A stretch of DNA of 64,000 nucleotides from Acidobacteriota bacterium (GCA_003223645.1 QHVT01000008.1:124001-188000), one strand, 5' to 3'; positions 53,481 to 62,663 are shown, counted from the first letter of the stretch. The notes: generated from the letters alone by a model not told the origin. Made by a program: numbers and translations.

Positions 53481-54986
53481 GTGCGCGAACAGTTCCCGGG
53501 ATACTACCGGCCGACGCAGACAGAGTTCGACCGACTTTGGGCCGAGGGGTGGTTCGTCTTAGATGCGAACATCCTGCTCAACCTTTATCGCTATCAGGAA
53601 AAGGCCCGGGAGGAGTTTTTATCAGTCTTGACCAAACTCGCGCCTCGACTTTGGGTGCCGCACCAGGCAGTGCTTGAGTATCAACGAAATCGGGTCAACG
53701 TCATTGGCGAGCAACTCAAGAAGTTCCGAGATGTCAAGAAGTTAGTAAATTTCGAGGCGTTGAAGCAGGTTCTGAACCCATACAATAATGAGTTCCGAGC
53801 GTTGATCGATCCGACGCAGTTCCTCGCGACCGTGAAGCCGGCGTTTGAACTGTTCCTGAAACAGATAGCTGAGGTGGAGCGTCGTCAGATCATGGCTGAG
53901 TCCGACGTCGCAGATGATCCAGTAAGAGCGTTTCTCGATGAGCTTCTTCCCGACAGAACCGGCTCGCCATTCACGCAGACGGAGTTAGATGCCCTATATG
54001 CAGAGGGCGAGAAGCGCTACCATCTGGCGACACCGCCAGGTTACGCCGATCCTGCAAAGAAGGGTACGTATAAGTATCAATATGGTGGTCGGACTTACAG
54101 AACTGAGTTCGGCGACTGGTTGTTGTGGAGGCAGATTCTGGACTGGGCTCGTGAAAATGCGGTGAAAAACCTTGTGTTCGTCACCGACGATCGAACCGAC
54201 GATTGGTGGCAAATCGTGAAAGAGGAAGGTTCGCCCGCCAGAACGATCGGTCCGCGTCCTGAACTGGCCGCTGAACTTCGATCAGAGAGTGGCGTGACGC
54301 TGTTCTATATGTATCAGTCCGATCGGTTTCTGGAGCAGGCGAAGGCCGTCTTGAATATCTCTGTATCGAGTTCGTCCATAGATGAAGTACGCGACGTCAA
54401 TGAACGGCAAGTGCTGTTGGAGGCAGACATTGAGTTCACTAATCAGGTCGGGACCGATTTCGATCATCACGCGTTTCAGTTCTTAATACGCGTTAATGGC
54501 GAGGATCGATGGTGCGTGATTGCGCAGGAGACGGTAGAAGATTTCTTCGCGCTCTCCGGCAGTGGTGGTCATGCAGAAGCCTGGCAAGCTTTCCACGAAA
54601 ACTGGCCTCTGATCGAAGCTGCCACCCGCGAAGCCATTCGTAACGTCAGTATCGGGAACGACGGACGCATCGTAATCGGCATGCGCGAGCTTCATGCTGC
54701 TCGCGACGCGGCGAGGCGTGTGACGTATGATCCTGCACTCGCGCCGACGCATCGTGTCCGATTCCGTGGTGAGCAAGAAAGCTGGCCGGCTGCACGCCGT
54801 GCGCTCTACGCGACAGGTCGAATTGGGATGATCGAGATGAATCATGAAGACGGAAATTTCGATGTAACTATCACGACAAGAGGTCCGGTCAGTCGTGCAA
54901 CGATTTATCGTGCGCTGAGAGGAGCTGGCTTCGAAATACTGCCGCGCACCGGTGGAAGTGAAGAACCGCGAGAACCCGGCGCCTAA
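53481..54986 (+). CDS. PIN-like nuclease with C-terminal extension (PIN_8 type)
   Basis: A 501-residue protein from GTG 53481 (GGGG upstream), opening VREQFPGYYRPTQTEFDRLWAEGWFVLDANILLNLYRY. This is the start of DUF4935-like PIN_8 proteins, with first catalytic Asp at 28. LWVPHQAVLEYQRNR holds a second acid, and FVTDDRTDDWW the C-terminal acids; the four-acid PIN site is complete. Residues 310-500 are a separate domain of unknown fold (DTGTDFDHH-like stretch, RVRFRGEQESWPAARRALYATGRIGMIEMN). These proteins often sit in defence or mobile DNA. TTG 53391 is an alternative start. Confidence 0.8.
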   Translation: MREQFPGYYRPTQTEFDRLWAEGWFVLDANILLNLYRYQEKAREEFLSVLTKLAPRLWVPHQAVLEYQRNRVNVIGEQLKKFRDVKKLVNFEALKQVLNPYNNEFRALIDPTQFLATVKPAFELFLKQIAEVERRQIMAESDVADDPVRAFLDELLPDRTGSPFTQTELDALYAEGEKRYHLATPPGYADPAKKGTYKYQYGGRTYRTEFGDWLLWRQILDWARENAVKNLVFVTDDRTDDWWQIVKEEGSPARTIGPRPELAAELRSESGVTLFYMYQSDRFLEQAKAVLNISVSSSSIDEVRDVNERQVLLEADIEFTNQVGTDFDHHAFQFLIRVNGEDRWCVIAQETVEDFFALSGSGGHAEAWQAFHENWPLIEAATREAIRNVSIGNDGRIVIGMRELHAARDAARRVTYDPALAPTHRVRFRGEQESWPAARRALYATGRIGMIEMNHEDGNFDVTITTRGPVSRATIYRALRGAGFEILPRTGGSEEPREPGA

Positions 54987-55009
54987 CTTTGGTGTAGCTG
55001 ATGCGGCCC

Positions 55010-55500
55010 AGCTTCATAGGGGTAGGGAGAGCCGGTTAAGGCTCCCCCTCCCTCCGAACCGGACTAGCAGATCTCCCGCATCCGGCTCTCCAGTCGGTGG
55101 TTCTCAACGAGGCTGGATGAGCTGCCGATAGGCCTCACTCATGGTGAAGAGACCTATTTGCTGAAAGTAGGCGTTTGGCCAGCGTTGATGATCGATACCA
55201 CACGCAAGTCCACGGCGATGCTGTCGATAACGAAGGATCGTCAATATCCGTAACCTGCACGCTTCCCATGAAGGGGAGTCGGACGAGCAGGTGTGTCGCC
55301 GACCCAGTCTGTGTTGAGTCCATCGCGAGAGCAGCGTAGATCCGGCAACAGGTTGTAAGCGAGAGCAGGCTGCGCAACGCACGGGAGTGCGTCTACTGGC
55401 AACCGGGGAAGCTTTGCGGGGCGAGTCCTGCGTCGGTTCGATGTGAGACCAAACGCCCGGTTGAAATCGGCTTGCAATCACGGCGGATGCGCTTTTATTG
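55010..55500 (-). mobile_element. Group II intron remnant (3' end of maturase and domain V)
   Basis: On the minus strand, the frame ending at 55104 reads HQRWPNAYFQQIGLFTMSEAYRQLIQPR, the C-terminal signature of bacterial group II intron reverse transcriptases (RWPN-x-YF-x-x-x-GLF). Upstream coding is broken by frameshifts and no polymerase domain remains. Just after the stop comes a domain V hairpin at 55088-55056, beginning GAGCCGGATGCGGG and ending CCGGTTC. Typical Pro/Gly-rich post-intron sequence follows to 55010. It is dead as a mobile intron. Confidence 0.75.
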
Positions 55501-55583
55501 ACCTCGATTGAGGACATGCGAAAGCAAAGCTATGCCCGCGGCGGAGGCGCCCGATGCGCGGCAGTGGTCAACTTGCCATTTGC

Positions 55584-56100
55584 AAATGGACCGCGGGTCA
55601 TTTCTTGAGCGATCGGCGTGCGGCAGCGAAAGGACAACCGTTCATTTGTTCAAGAGTCGTCGATCATTTGCAAAAGGCCGGAGGATCAGCTTTTAAATGA
55701 TCGTCGATCATTTCTAACAGGATGGCCGACCATTTTCAGGGCGAGGTTGCATCAGATCGTTCTGAGGACGCGATCATTTCGCAATGCTCGGGCGATCACT
55801 TCAATATGATCCATGGTTCATTTCTTTTGGTCGCCCGATCCTTTTCAGGACGCAAGAGCGACCATTTCCGGAAAGTGCCGCCGGCATTGCGATCTGATTA
55901 CCAGATCGCACTCATCTGATCAGCTCTTCGAATGCGTGAGACGTATCCTTCATATCTTTCTATAGGTTGCGTCAGATCGTTCTGATGAGGCGATCATTTC
56001 CTCATGATCGGGCGAGCACTTCGTCATGATCCGGCCATCCCTTCTTTCAAATCCATGGATCACTTCTTTCTTGATCGCCGATCATTTTCCGGGGGCGGGG
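55584..56100. repeat. Array of about 20 GATCATTTC-type units at 22-base spacing
   Basis: Units follow GATCATTTC + 13 variable bases, often with GATCG before the next unit. Starts at 55684, 55706, 55728; 55772, 55794, 55816, 55837, 55860; and 55992, 56014, 56036, 56058, 56080 are 21-23, mostly exactly 22, apart. Between these blocks the spacing is disturbed, and a phrase (GCATCAGATCGTTCTGAGGA / GCGTCAGATCGTTCTGATGA) occurs at 55749 and 55969. The array has no coding sense and no CRISPR layout. It ends shortly before CCTCTCGGCCACGTGAGGCG words that recall the 38-kb array. Confidence 0.8.
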
Positions 56101-56234
56101 AACCAATTGCCTCTCGGCCACGTGAGGCGTGGCCTCGCCAAGGTAGGCGATCAAGGCATGCCGTTGGGGGCGTTCACGTAGGATGCGCGATACCCTTCTT
56201 GCTGGCGAGAACTTTGCGTATTAAAGTACTCGAT

Positions 56235-57362
56235 ATGAGATACGACGTCGCGGTGGTCGGAGCAGGGCTGGCTGGGCTGCAGTGCGCGCAACTCCTCGGA
56301 GGAAATGGCCTGCGAGTGGTGCTCGTCGATCGCAAGGCATCGGTCGCCGCGCCGGTGCAGACGACGGGGATCTTCGTGCGGAAGACGTGGGAGGACTTTC
56401 CGCTGCCGGATGAGCAACTGGGGCCGGGGATTCGCGACGTGGTGCTGTACTCCCCTTCGCGGCGCGCGATCGCGCTGCGGGCGAAGCAGGATGAGTTTCG
56501 CATCGGGCGGATGGGGTGGCTGTATCTCTACCTGCTCGAGCAGTGCGCGCGGGCGCATGTGGAGTGGATGCCGGAGACGCGCGTGATCCGCTGCGACGCG
56601 CGCGGGCTGTTCACGAGCCGCGGGCGCGTCGACGCGCGGTTCGTCGTCGGCGCGGACGGCGCGCGCTCGCTGATCGCGCAGCAGCTCGGGCTCGATCGCA
56701 ATCGCGAGCTGCTCGTCGGCATCGAGGAAGTCGTCCCGCCCATTTCGCGCGAGCGCGTGCTGCACTGTTTTCTCGATCCCGAGCTCGCGCCCGGCTACAT
56801 CGCCTGGCTCGCCAACGACGGCGAGGAAGCGCACCTCGGCGTCGCCGGCTATCGCATCGGCTGGGACCCGGCAAAGGCACTGCGCGCGTTTCGCCACACC
56901 CTCCCCTTCCCCATCGGTCGCGCGATCGAACATCGCGGCGGATGGATTCCGGTCAACGGCGTGCTCCGCAACATCGCGAATGCGCGCGGACTCGTCATCG
57001 GCGATGCGGCGGGCGCGGTGTCTCCGCTGACGGCGGGCGGTCTCGACGGCGCGCTGCGATTGACGGCGCTCGCGGCGGACGTGATCACGTCGTATCTCGA
57101 TCGCGGCGATGCGGACGTGCTGCGCGAATATTCAGGCGCGCGGTTTCATGCGCGATTCATGGCGCGGCGATGGATGCGCCGCGCGATCCGCGCGGTGGCG
57201 ACGCCGCGGCTCGCCGAAGTCGCGTTCACGATGCTGCGCACGCCGCCGCTGCGGGCGCTCGCGGAGCACGTGTTCTTCTCGCGCGGCGGCTCGTTCCCGG
57301 ACGTCAGCGTTTCTGCGGCTCGATCATCACGTCCAGCAGCGGCCCCGGCACCGTCAGCGTGA
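56235..57362 (+). CDS. Geranylgeranyl-reductase-family flavoprotein
   Basis: A 375-residue FAD enzyme from ATG 56235 (MRYDVAVVGAGLAGLQCAQLLGGNGLRVVLVDRK). FVVGADGARSLIA and GLVIGDAAGAVSPLTAGGLDGALR are the second and third FAD motifs of the GGR/halogenase-like group, which reduce double bonds in isoprenoid chains or hydroxylate. The substrate is uncertain. The C-terminal 20 residues (SAARSSRPAAAPAPSA) overlap the convergent 1204-residue gene by 59 bases, so the true stop could be affected by assembly. Confidence 0.85.
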   Translation: MRYDVAVVGAGLAGLQCAQLLGGNGLRVVLVDRKASVAAPVQTTGIFVRKTWEDFPLPDEQLGPGIRDVVLYSPSRRAIALRAKQDEFRIGRMGWLYLYLLEQCARAHVEWMPETRVIRCDARGLFTSRGRVDARFVVGADGARSLIAQQLGLDRNRELLVGIEEVVPPISRERVLHCFLDPELAPGYIAWLANDGEEAHLGVAGYRIGWDPAKALRAFRHTLPFPIGRAIEHRGGWIPVNGVLRNIANARGLVIGDAAGAVSPLTAGGLDGALRLTALAADVITSYLDRGDADVLREYSGARFHARFMARRWMRRAIRAVATPRLAEVAFTMLRTPPLRALAEHVFFSRGGSFPDVSVSAARSSRPAAAPAPSA

Positions 57363-60300
57363 AGGGCTTGCTGACGCTGTAACCAACACCACCGCACGAA
57401 AGGCGGTAGGCGCCAGGCTGCAGCAGGATGCTGCGCACTCCGTTCGCATCCGCGAGCGGCGCCAGGCCGCCGTAGACCATCATGCCTGATGCATCCATCA
57501 CCGACACGTAAGGCGCCTCGGCGGATTGTCCTGTTTGTCTGTCGATGATGCGGAAGCGCGCTTCGACTCCGCGCTCCAGCGCGATCTCGACTTCGGGAGC
57601 GACGCCGTTCGCCACTTCGATCATCCGCACGTCGGGCGCGTGCGACCACGCCTGCGCGTGAAGCCGGTACTTGCCGTCGACGACAAGGTCGAACGTGAAT
57701 TTTCCCGCGCCGTTCGTGCGCACTTCGATGCCCGGCACCATCAACACGCTGGCATTGACGATCGGCTGCCGGGTGACGGCATCGATGACGATGCCGCTGA
57801 CGGTCGCGCCGCGCAGGTCGACGTCGTGCGTCATGTCGCCGATGACATTGACGCGTCCCGCCTCGATCGGCATCGAGCCGGAGCGGCCGACTTGTACCTG
57901 ATATTCGCCGGCCCCGCTGACGCGCACTTCGTAGGTGCCGTCGCGCGCGATGCCGCCGCTCGCGATTTGCCGGCCGAGAGGCTGTCCCGTCGGAGTGAAG
58001 CGAATGCTGCCCTCGATGACCTGGCCGCGCTGCGTGACTTTTCCGCGCACGGCAATGCCGGCGTTGAAATCGAGCTCGACGGGCGGTGCGGTGCCGCCGG
58101 TGACGGTGACGCGTGTCTGCAGCTCACGGCGCGGCGGACGATTGAGCGCGGCCACGATGATTTGTTCGCCGTCGACGACGCCGGTGATGGTAAACGCGCC
58201 GCGCGAGTCGGGTTGCACGTGGTACGTGTAGCCAATGCGCACTTCGACGAACGGCAGTTCCGGCGGCGGGAGGCCGAGGATGCGGCCGGTGATCGTGCCG
58301 CCGCGATCGAGCGTGATGGTGACGTCGCCGGGAGTCGCGGCAGTCACATCGATGCCGTTGGGGGCATAGCCTTCTTTCTGCGCGGTGAGTCTGAACGGTG
58401 TGTCGCCGAGGCCGGTGAGCTTGAATGCGCCGTCGGTATCGCTCATCGTCGACAGCCAGGAAACGTCGGACGAGCCCGCAGCGATGATGTTGGTCTGCGG
58501 CAGCGGACGTCCCGCGGTGTCGACGACGCGTCCGCGCAATTCGCGTCCGCGCGACAGCTCGAAGTCGGCGCGCGAATCCTGCGCCGGCTGCAGCGTCACG
58601 GTGATGGCCTTCGTCACGTAGCCGGCGCGGCGCGCTTCGAATCGCTGCGCGCCGGGCGGCAATCCGTCGATCGTGAACTCGCCGTTCGAATCACTTCTGA
58701 CGGGCGACGGCCACGATCGATAGTCGTCGCGCATCGGTGCGGTGATCGCGACGTCGGGGAGCGGCCGTCCCTCCGAGGTCACGCGTCCGACGAGCCGCGC
58801 GCCGCGATCGAGCTCGATCGTCGCGCTGGCGGTCTTCGTTTCTTCGACCGTCACCGTCGTCTTGTTCGTGCGCGTGAACCCGAATGCCTGCACGCTCACG
58901 TCGTACGTGCCGGGCGCGACGTCGTCGAAGAAGAATCGTCCGTCGCTCGCGCGGAAGGGCTTCGGCGGCGACCAGCGGCGCGAGCTCTGCGGCTGCAGGA
59001 CGACGGAGAACTCGGTGACGGCTTTGTTGGTCTCGCGATCGACGACGCGTCCTTCGACGCGGCCGGAGCGCGGCAATTTCAGCGTGACGCCGGCGGCCGG
59101 CGCGACGACCTCGAGCGGCTCGCTGCGTGCGGCCGACGGGCCGATTGCTTCCGCGATGATCGTGACTTTTCCGGCAGGAACGCGCAGCGTGAATGCGCCG
59201 TCCGTCACCTGCGCCGAGACTTCGGGAGGCGTCGCCGTCGTCACACTCGCCGGAATGTTTGCCGGCGCGCCGTCGGACCAGACCAGGCGTCCTTCGATCG
59301 TCACGCCGCGGTCGAGCGCGATCGTCATCGGCGACGACTCCGCGCTCAGCGTCTGATTCCGCAGCTCCGCGCGGATCGTCTTCTCGCCGCCGGCAAGGAG
59401 GTCGTACGCGCCGTCGTTGATGTACCAGACGGCGCGCCCTTGTTCGTCGCTGCGGCAGATCGATTCGCTCGCGCCGCACGGAATCGGCGGCGTGCGCATG
59501 TAGGGATTCGAGCTCTGTTTGCCGGAGAGCACGACCGGCTCGTTCGGAACCGGCGCGCGGTCGCGATCGATGAGGCGGACTTCGAATCGCGTGCCGCGCG
59601 AGAGTTTGAGTTGCACGGTCTTCGTTTCGCCGGCGGCGAGCGAGTACGGACCGAAATTGCCGAGGGCGAACGGCGTCTTCTGCACCGTCACCGACGGACC
59701 GGGGCCGCGTTCCATCGGCGGGAAGCGCATCGAGAATGCGCCGTCGGGCGCGGTCGTCGCCGAAGCACCGCCAAAGTTCATGCGCACCGTTGCGGCGGCG
59801 ACCGGCTTCTGATCGTCGTCGAAGACCCGCCCGACGATCCGCGCGTACGGAGTCACGTAGACGACGCGGCTCGTGCGCGTTCCCTCTTCGAGTCGCACTT
59901 CGTTGTCGCCGCCGCCGAAAAACAACGGATGCACGGCGTACATGTGCCGCGTGCCGGCCTCGATGCCATCGATCGTGAAGTTGCCTTTCGCGTCGGTGAT
60001 CGCCGACGGCGGAACGAGATCGCTGAACTCGACCGGCAGCGCGACGCGCGCGCCGGGCACGGGCGACTCATCCTTGTTGCTGCGCACCGTGCCGGTGAGC
60101 GTCGCGGCCGGACGAAGCTGAATGACGAACGGCGGCTTGACGCTCTCGGTGAAGAGCGCGCCGGCGCGATTGCCTTCGCGCGCATCAAGCGCGGGCTTTT
60201 CCGACGGCGCGTGCGCGATCTCGAACGAGCCGTCTTCGCCGCTGCGCGCGGGAGTGCAGGCGTGGCAGCGGACGACCGCGCCGGCGACACTGCGCCCGGC

Positions 60301-60918
60301 GGCATCGACGACACGGCCGCGAATCGTCGTTCCCGGTTTCAGCGCGACGTCGAGCTCGAGGTCGCCGCGATCGCGGTTGCGGAGAGGGCGATCGGTGTGA
60401 GCGTAGTCAGGATGAATCACCGTGATGCGATTCAGGCCCGATATCGAATCGGGCAGCGGCGTTTCGTAATCGCCGTTCGCATCGGTGCGCGTGATCATGG
60501 AGTTGCCGACGACGACGAGCGCGGCGGCGACGCCTTTGCCGTTCGCGGTCACGCGTCCGCGGCGCGCGGCGGATTTTCGAAGGACGAACGTGCCGGCGTC
60601 TTCGCCGTCCGCGAAGTCGCGCTCGTAAAACTCGCGGCCCGCGGCGTCCATCATCAGATCGACGACCGGATTCGACTTCGTGTCGACGCGGAACGCGCCG
60701 CCGTCATTCGTCTCGACGGTGTCGAGCCACTGCGGCTGCGGCTCCTGCGACAGCAGCCGCGCGGATACGCGATCGTACGTCTCGAGCGCGCGCACGCGGA
60801 CGCGCACGCCGCGCAAAGGCTTGCCGTCCTCGTCGAGCACGCGTCCGGTGATGACTGCATGCAGCGGCAGCGTGAGGAAGAGGAACAGCGCGGCGGTCAG
60901 GGCAGTGCGTCGAGCCAC
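57304..60918 (-). CDS. Giant secreted protein of carboxypeptidase-regulatory-like repeats
   Basis: A 1204-residue protein from GTG 60918, with signal peptide VARRTALTAALFLFLTLPLHA. Behind it are about 12 copies of a beta-sandwich repeat of the CarboxypepD_reg class, each with G-x-V-x-D-x-x-G-x-P-x-x-x-A-x-V and later DG-x-F-x-x-x-x-x-x-x-G-x-Y. Examples are GRVLDEDGKPLRGVRVRVR, GRVVDAAGRSVAGAVVRC, GRVVDTAGRPLPQTNIIAA and GIVIDAVTRQPIVNASVLM. No catalytic domain is present. Such proteins act as surface or envelope scaffolds in Acidobacteriota and Bacteroidota. A longer frame to 61137 lies over the ankyrin gene. Confidence 0.86.
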   Translation of the reverse strand: MARRTALTAALFLFLTLPLHAVITGRVLDEDGKPLRGVRVRVRALETYDRVSARLLSQEPQPQWLDTVETNDGGAFRVDTKSNPVVDLMMDAAGREFYERDFADGEDAGTFVLRKSAARRGRVTANGKGVAAALVVVGNSMITRTDANGDYETPLPDSISGLNRITVIHPDYAHTDRPLRNRDRGDLELDVALKPGTTIRGRVVDAAGRSVAGAVVRCHACTPARSGEDGSFEIAHAPSEKPALDAREGNRAGALFTESVKPPFVIQLRPAATLTGTVRSNKDESPVPGARVALPVEFSDLVPPSAITDAKGNFTIDGIEAGTRHMYAVHPLFFGGGDNEVRLEEGTRTSRVVYVTPYARIVGRVFDDDQKPVAAATVRMNFGGASATTAPDGAFSMRFPPMERGPGPSVTVQKTPFALGNFGPYSLAAGETKTVQLKLSRGTRFEVRLIDRDRAPVPNEPVVLSGKQSSNPYMRTPPIPCGASESICRSDEQGRAVWYINDGAYDLLAGGEKTIRAELRNQTLSAESSPMTIALDRGVTIEGRLVWSDGAPANIPASVTTATPPEVSAQVTDGAFTLRVPAGKVTIIAEAIGPSAARSEPLEVVAPAAGVTLKLPRSGRVEGRVVDRETNKAVTEFSVVLQPQSSRRWSPPKPFRASDGRFFFDDVAPGTYDVSVQAFGFTRTNKTTVTVEETKTASATIELDRGARLVGRVTSEGRPLPDVAITAPMRDDYRSWPSPVRSDSNGEFTIDGLPPGAQRFEARRAGYVTKAITVTLQPAQDSRADFELSRGRELRGRVVDTAGRPLPQTNIIAAGSSDVSWLSTMSDTDGAFKLTGLGDTPFRLTAQKEGYAPNGIDVTAATPGDVTITLDRGGTITGRILGLPPPELPFVEVRIGYTYHVQPDSRGAFTITGVVDGEQIIVAALNRPPRRELQTRVTVTGGTAPPVELDFNAGIAVRGKVTQRGQVIEGSIRFTPTGQPLGRQIASGGIARDGTYEVRVSGAGEYQVQVGRSGSMPIEAGRVNVIGDMTHDVDLRGATVSGIVIDAVTRQPIVNASVLMVPGIEVRTNGAGKFTFDLVVDGKYRLHAQAWSHAPDVRMIEVANGVAPEVEIALERGVEARFRIIDRQTGQSAEAPYVSVMDASGMMVYGGLAPLADANGVRSILLQPGAYRLSCGGVGYSVSKPFTLTVPGPLLDVMIEPQKR

Positions 60919-61544
60919 TCCGCAAATTCTACCCTTCCATACTTGCGCGCGACATCGGACGGCGTCATCCCGTCGCTCCCTTTCGCGCTCCGCTCCGCGC
61001 CGTGCGCGAGCAGCAGCTTCGCGATCTCGATGTCGCCGCGACTCGCGGCGCCGTGCAAGGGCGTGTAGTCCATCTGCTGCCGCGCGTTCGGATTCGCGCC
61101 GCGCTCGAGCAGCAAACGCGTCGTCTCCTGATCGCACACGGCCGCCGCCGCATGCAGCGGCGCGACGCGCTGCGCATTTTCGGCGGCGGCGTTCACGTCC
61201 GCGCCTTCTTCGATGAGCCAGCGCGCGATTTCTGCATGGCGGAAGAAGATCGCGAGTCCGGCGGCGGGAAATCCGTCGGCGGTGCGCGAATGCAGAAGCG
61301 CGCGATCCTTCGCGAGCATCGACTTCACGCGCTCGCTGTCGCCCAGCGCGACCGCTTCGCCGAAGGAGACGGGCCCGCCGCGATCGATGAGGAGCTGCGC
61401 GATGTCCGACTTGCCGTGATAGATCGCGAAGAGGATCGGCGTGATGTTGTTCTCGCTCGATTGCAGCAGCGACGGATCGGCGTCGAGGAGAGACGCGACG
61501 CGAGCCGCGTCGCCCGACTTGATGGCTTCAGTGAATTCGCCCAT
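60897..61544 (-). CDS. Ankyrin-repeat protein
   Basis: A 215-residue cytosolic protein with four or five ankyrin repeats, e.g. FTEAIKSGDAARVASLLDADPSLL, TPILFAIYHGKSDIAQLLIDRGG, APLHAAAAVCDQETTRLLLERGANPNA, DYTPLHGAASRGDIEIAKLLLAHGAER, MTPSDVARKYGRVEFAEWL. Ankyrin repeats bind other proteins. It overlaps the downstream giant gene by 22 bases, so the two are translated together. Confidence 0.92.
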   Translation of the reverse strand: MGEFTEAIKSGDAARVASLLDADPSLLQSSENNITPILFAIYHGKSDIAQLLIDRGGPVSFGEAVALGDSERVKSMLAKDRALLHSRTADGFPAAGLAIFFRHAEIARWLIEEGADVNAAAENAQRVAPLHAAAAVCDQETTRLLLERGANPNARQQMDYTPLHGAASRGDIEIAKLLLAHGAERSAKGSDGMTPSDVARKYGRVEFAEWLDALP

Positions 61545-61602
61545 GCAGGCATGGTAGTGCGGGCGGGCGGGAGAGCGTTTCTCGAATCTTGCGAATTTCG
61601 TC

Positions 61603-61676
61603 TTTGGACTGCGGCAGCTACGCTGCCGCTTTCTTACACGTATACAAAAGCGGCGGCGCAGCCGCCGCAGTCCAAA
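61603..61676. repeat. Composite palindromic repeat (family D, copy 2)
   Basis: TTTGGACTGCGG and CCGCAGTCCAAA outer arms with inner CGGCAGC-TA-CGCTGCCG and GCGGCGGC-GCA-GCCGCCGC. Shares the left 30 bases almost exactly with 7886-7961, 54 kb away. It lies between AraC and ankyrin genes. Confidence 0.78.
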
Positions 61677-62579
61677 TTAGCGGCGTTCCGCGCCCGGCGT
61701 CACACCAAACGTCCGTTTGTACAGCGCAGCGAAGGAGCCGAGGGACTCGAAGCCGGAGGCGAGGGCGGCGTCGAGGATCGTGCAGCCGGAGTGGCGCAGT
61801 TGCGCGCGGGCGCGCTCGAGGCGAAGCCGGCTGAGGTAGCGGTGCGGCGTGACGCCGTGGAAGCGCGTGAAGAGTCGATGAAAATGAAACGGCGACAGGC
61901 ACGCCGCCCGCGCCGCCTCGGCCACGCTGACGCCGCGCGTGCAGTTCGCGTGGAGATACGACGTCGCGACTTCGAGCCGCCGCGCGAGCTCGTCGCGCGT
62001 CGAGGCGCGGACGGACGGCAGCTGCGCGACGCGTGCGTCGACGTCGCGGCGCGTGCGAACGAGCTGCAGCGCGAGCGTGTAGAAGGATTCGCTCAGCGCA
62101 TCGCGTGGAGTGGTGCGCGCCTCCGGCGCGCCCCCGCCCGAAAGCGCGCCGGAGGCGCGCACCACGCGACGCGCTTGTGCCATCTCCGCGACGAGCGGCG
62201 AGTCGAATTGCAATCGCTCGGAGAAGGAGATCGCGCCCGCGCGGTCGGGGTCATCGAGCAGTTCCGCACTGCGTGTGACGGTCGCGCGGAACGCGTCTTC
62301 AACGAATCCGCGCTCGAAGAAGACGCAGAACGTTTCTACCGGCTGCAGAGCGTCGACGGTGATCGAATACTCCTCGCCGTCGTTCAGCAGCAGCACACAG
62401 CCTGGCGTCAGTTCGTAGCGTCCGTCGCGCGTTTCCCACGCCGCGCTGCCGCGCACCACCGATTTCAGCGAGAGCGGACCGGCGAATCCGCGCTCGTGAT
62501 GGCGCGTGCCGCGCGCGTTCAGGATCGCGTTGACGCGCCCGAATCGATGCGCAGGCGGGTTGATCGCGACTTCAGCCAT
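61677..62579 (-). CDS. AraC-family transcriptional regulator
   Basis: A 300-residue regulator. The C-terminal two-HTH domain is clear (VATSYLHANCTRGVSVAEAARAACLSPFHFHRLFTRFHGVTPHRYLSRLRLERA and ILDAALASGFESLGSFAALYKRTFGVTPG). The N-terminal part is a cupin-like sensor with TPGCVLLLNDGEEYSI. In the linker (about residues 139-157) a perfect 22-bp inverted repeat is inserted in frame (62110-62165). No clear target neighbour. Confidence 0.93.
   Translation of the reverse strand: MAEVAINPPAHRFGRVNAILNARGTRHHERGFAGPLSLKSVVRGSAAWETRDGRYELTPGCVLLLNDGEEYSITVDALQPVETFCVFFERGFVEDAFRATVTRSAELLDDPDRAGAISFSERLQFDSPLVAEMAQARRVVRASGALSGGGAPEARTTPRDALSESFYTLALQLVRTRRDVDARVAQLPSVRASTRDELARRLEVATSYLHANCTRGVSVAEAARAACLSPFHFHRLFTRFHGVTPHRYLSRLRLERARAQLRHSGCTILDAALASGFESLGSFAALYKRTFGVTPGAERR
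62110..62165. repeat. 22-bp inverted repeat inside the AraC gene
   Basis: Arms 62110-62131 and 62144-62165 are exact reverse complements (left begins GTGGTGCGCGCCTCC), with a 12-base loop. It encodes VVRASGALSGGGAPEARTT in the linker between sensor and DNA-binding domain. It looks like an inserted palindromic repeat; no second copy was found in this window. Confidence 0.85.
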
Positions 62580-62663
62580 GAGCGTGTCGATTCTACGTCC
62601 GTTAGCAAAACGACGAGCTCGGGTCGCGCACCCGTACGCTTATGCCACGCACAGGCACGAATC

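Noticed and set aside
55584-56100. CRISPR array or coding repeat
   Set aside because: 22-base pitch with no spacers; all frames are broken.
57526-61068. 1180-codon plus-strand frame opposite the giant repeat gene
   Set aside because: Arg/Asp/Ala-rich antisense shadow of a high-GC gene.
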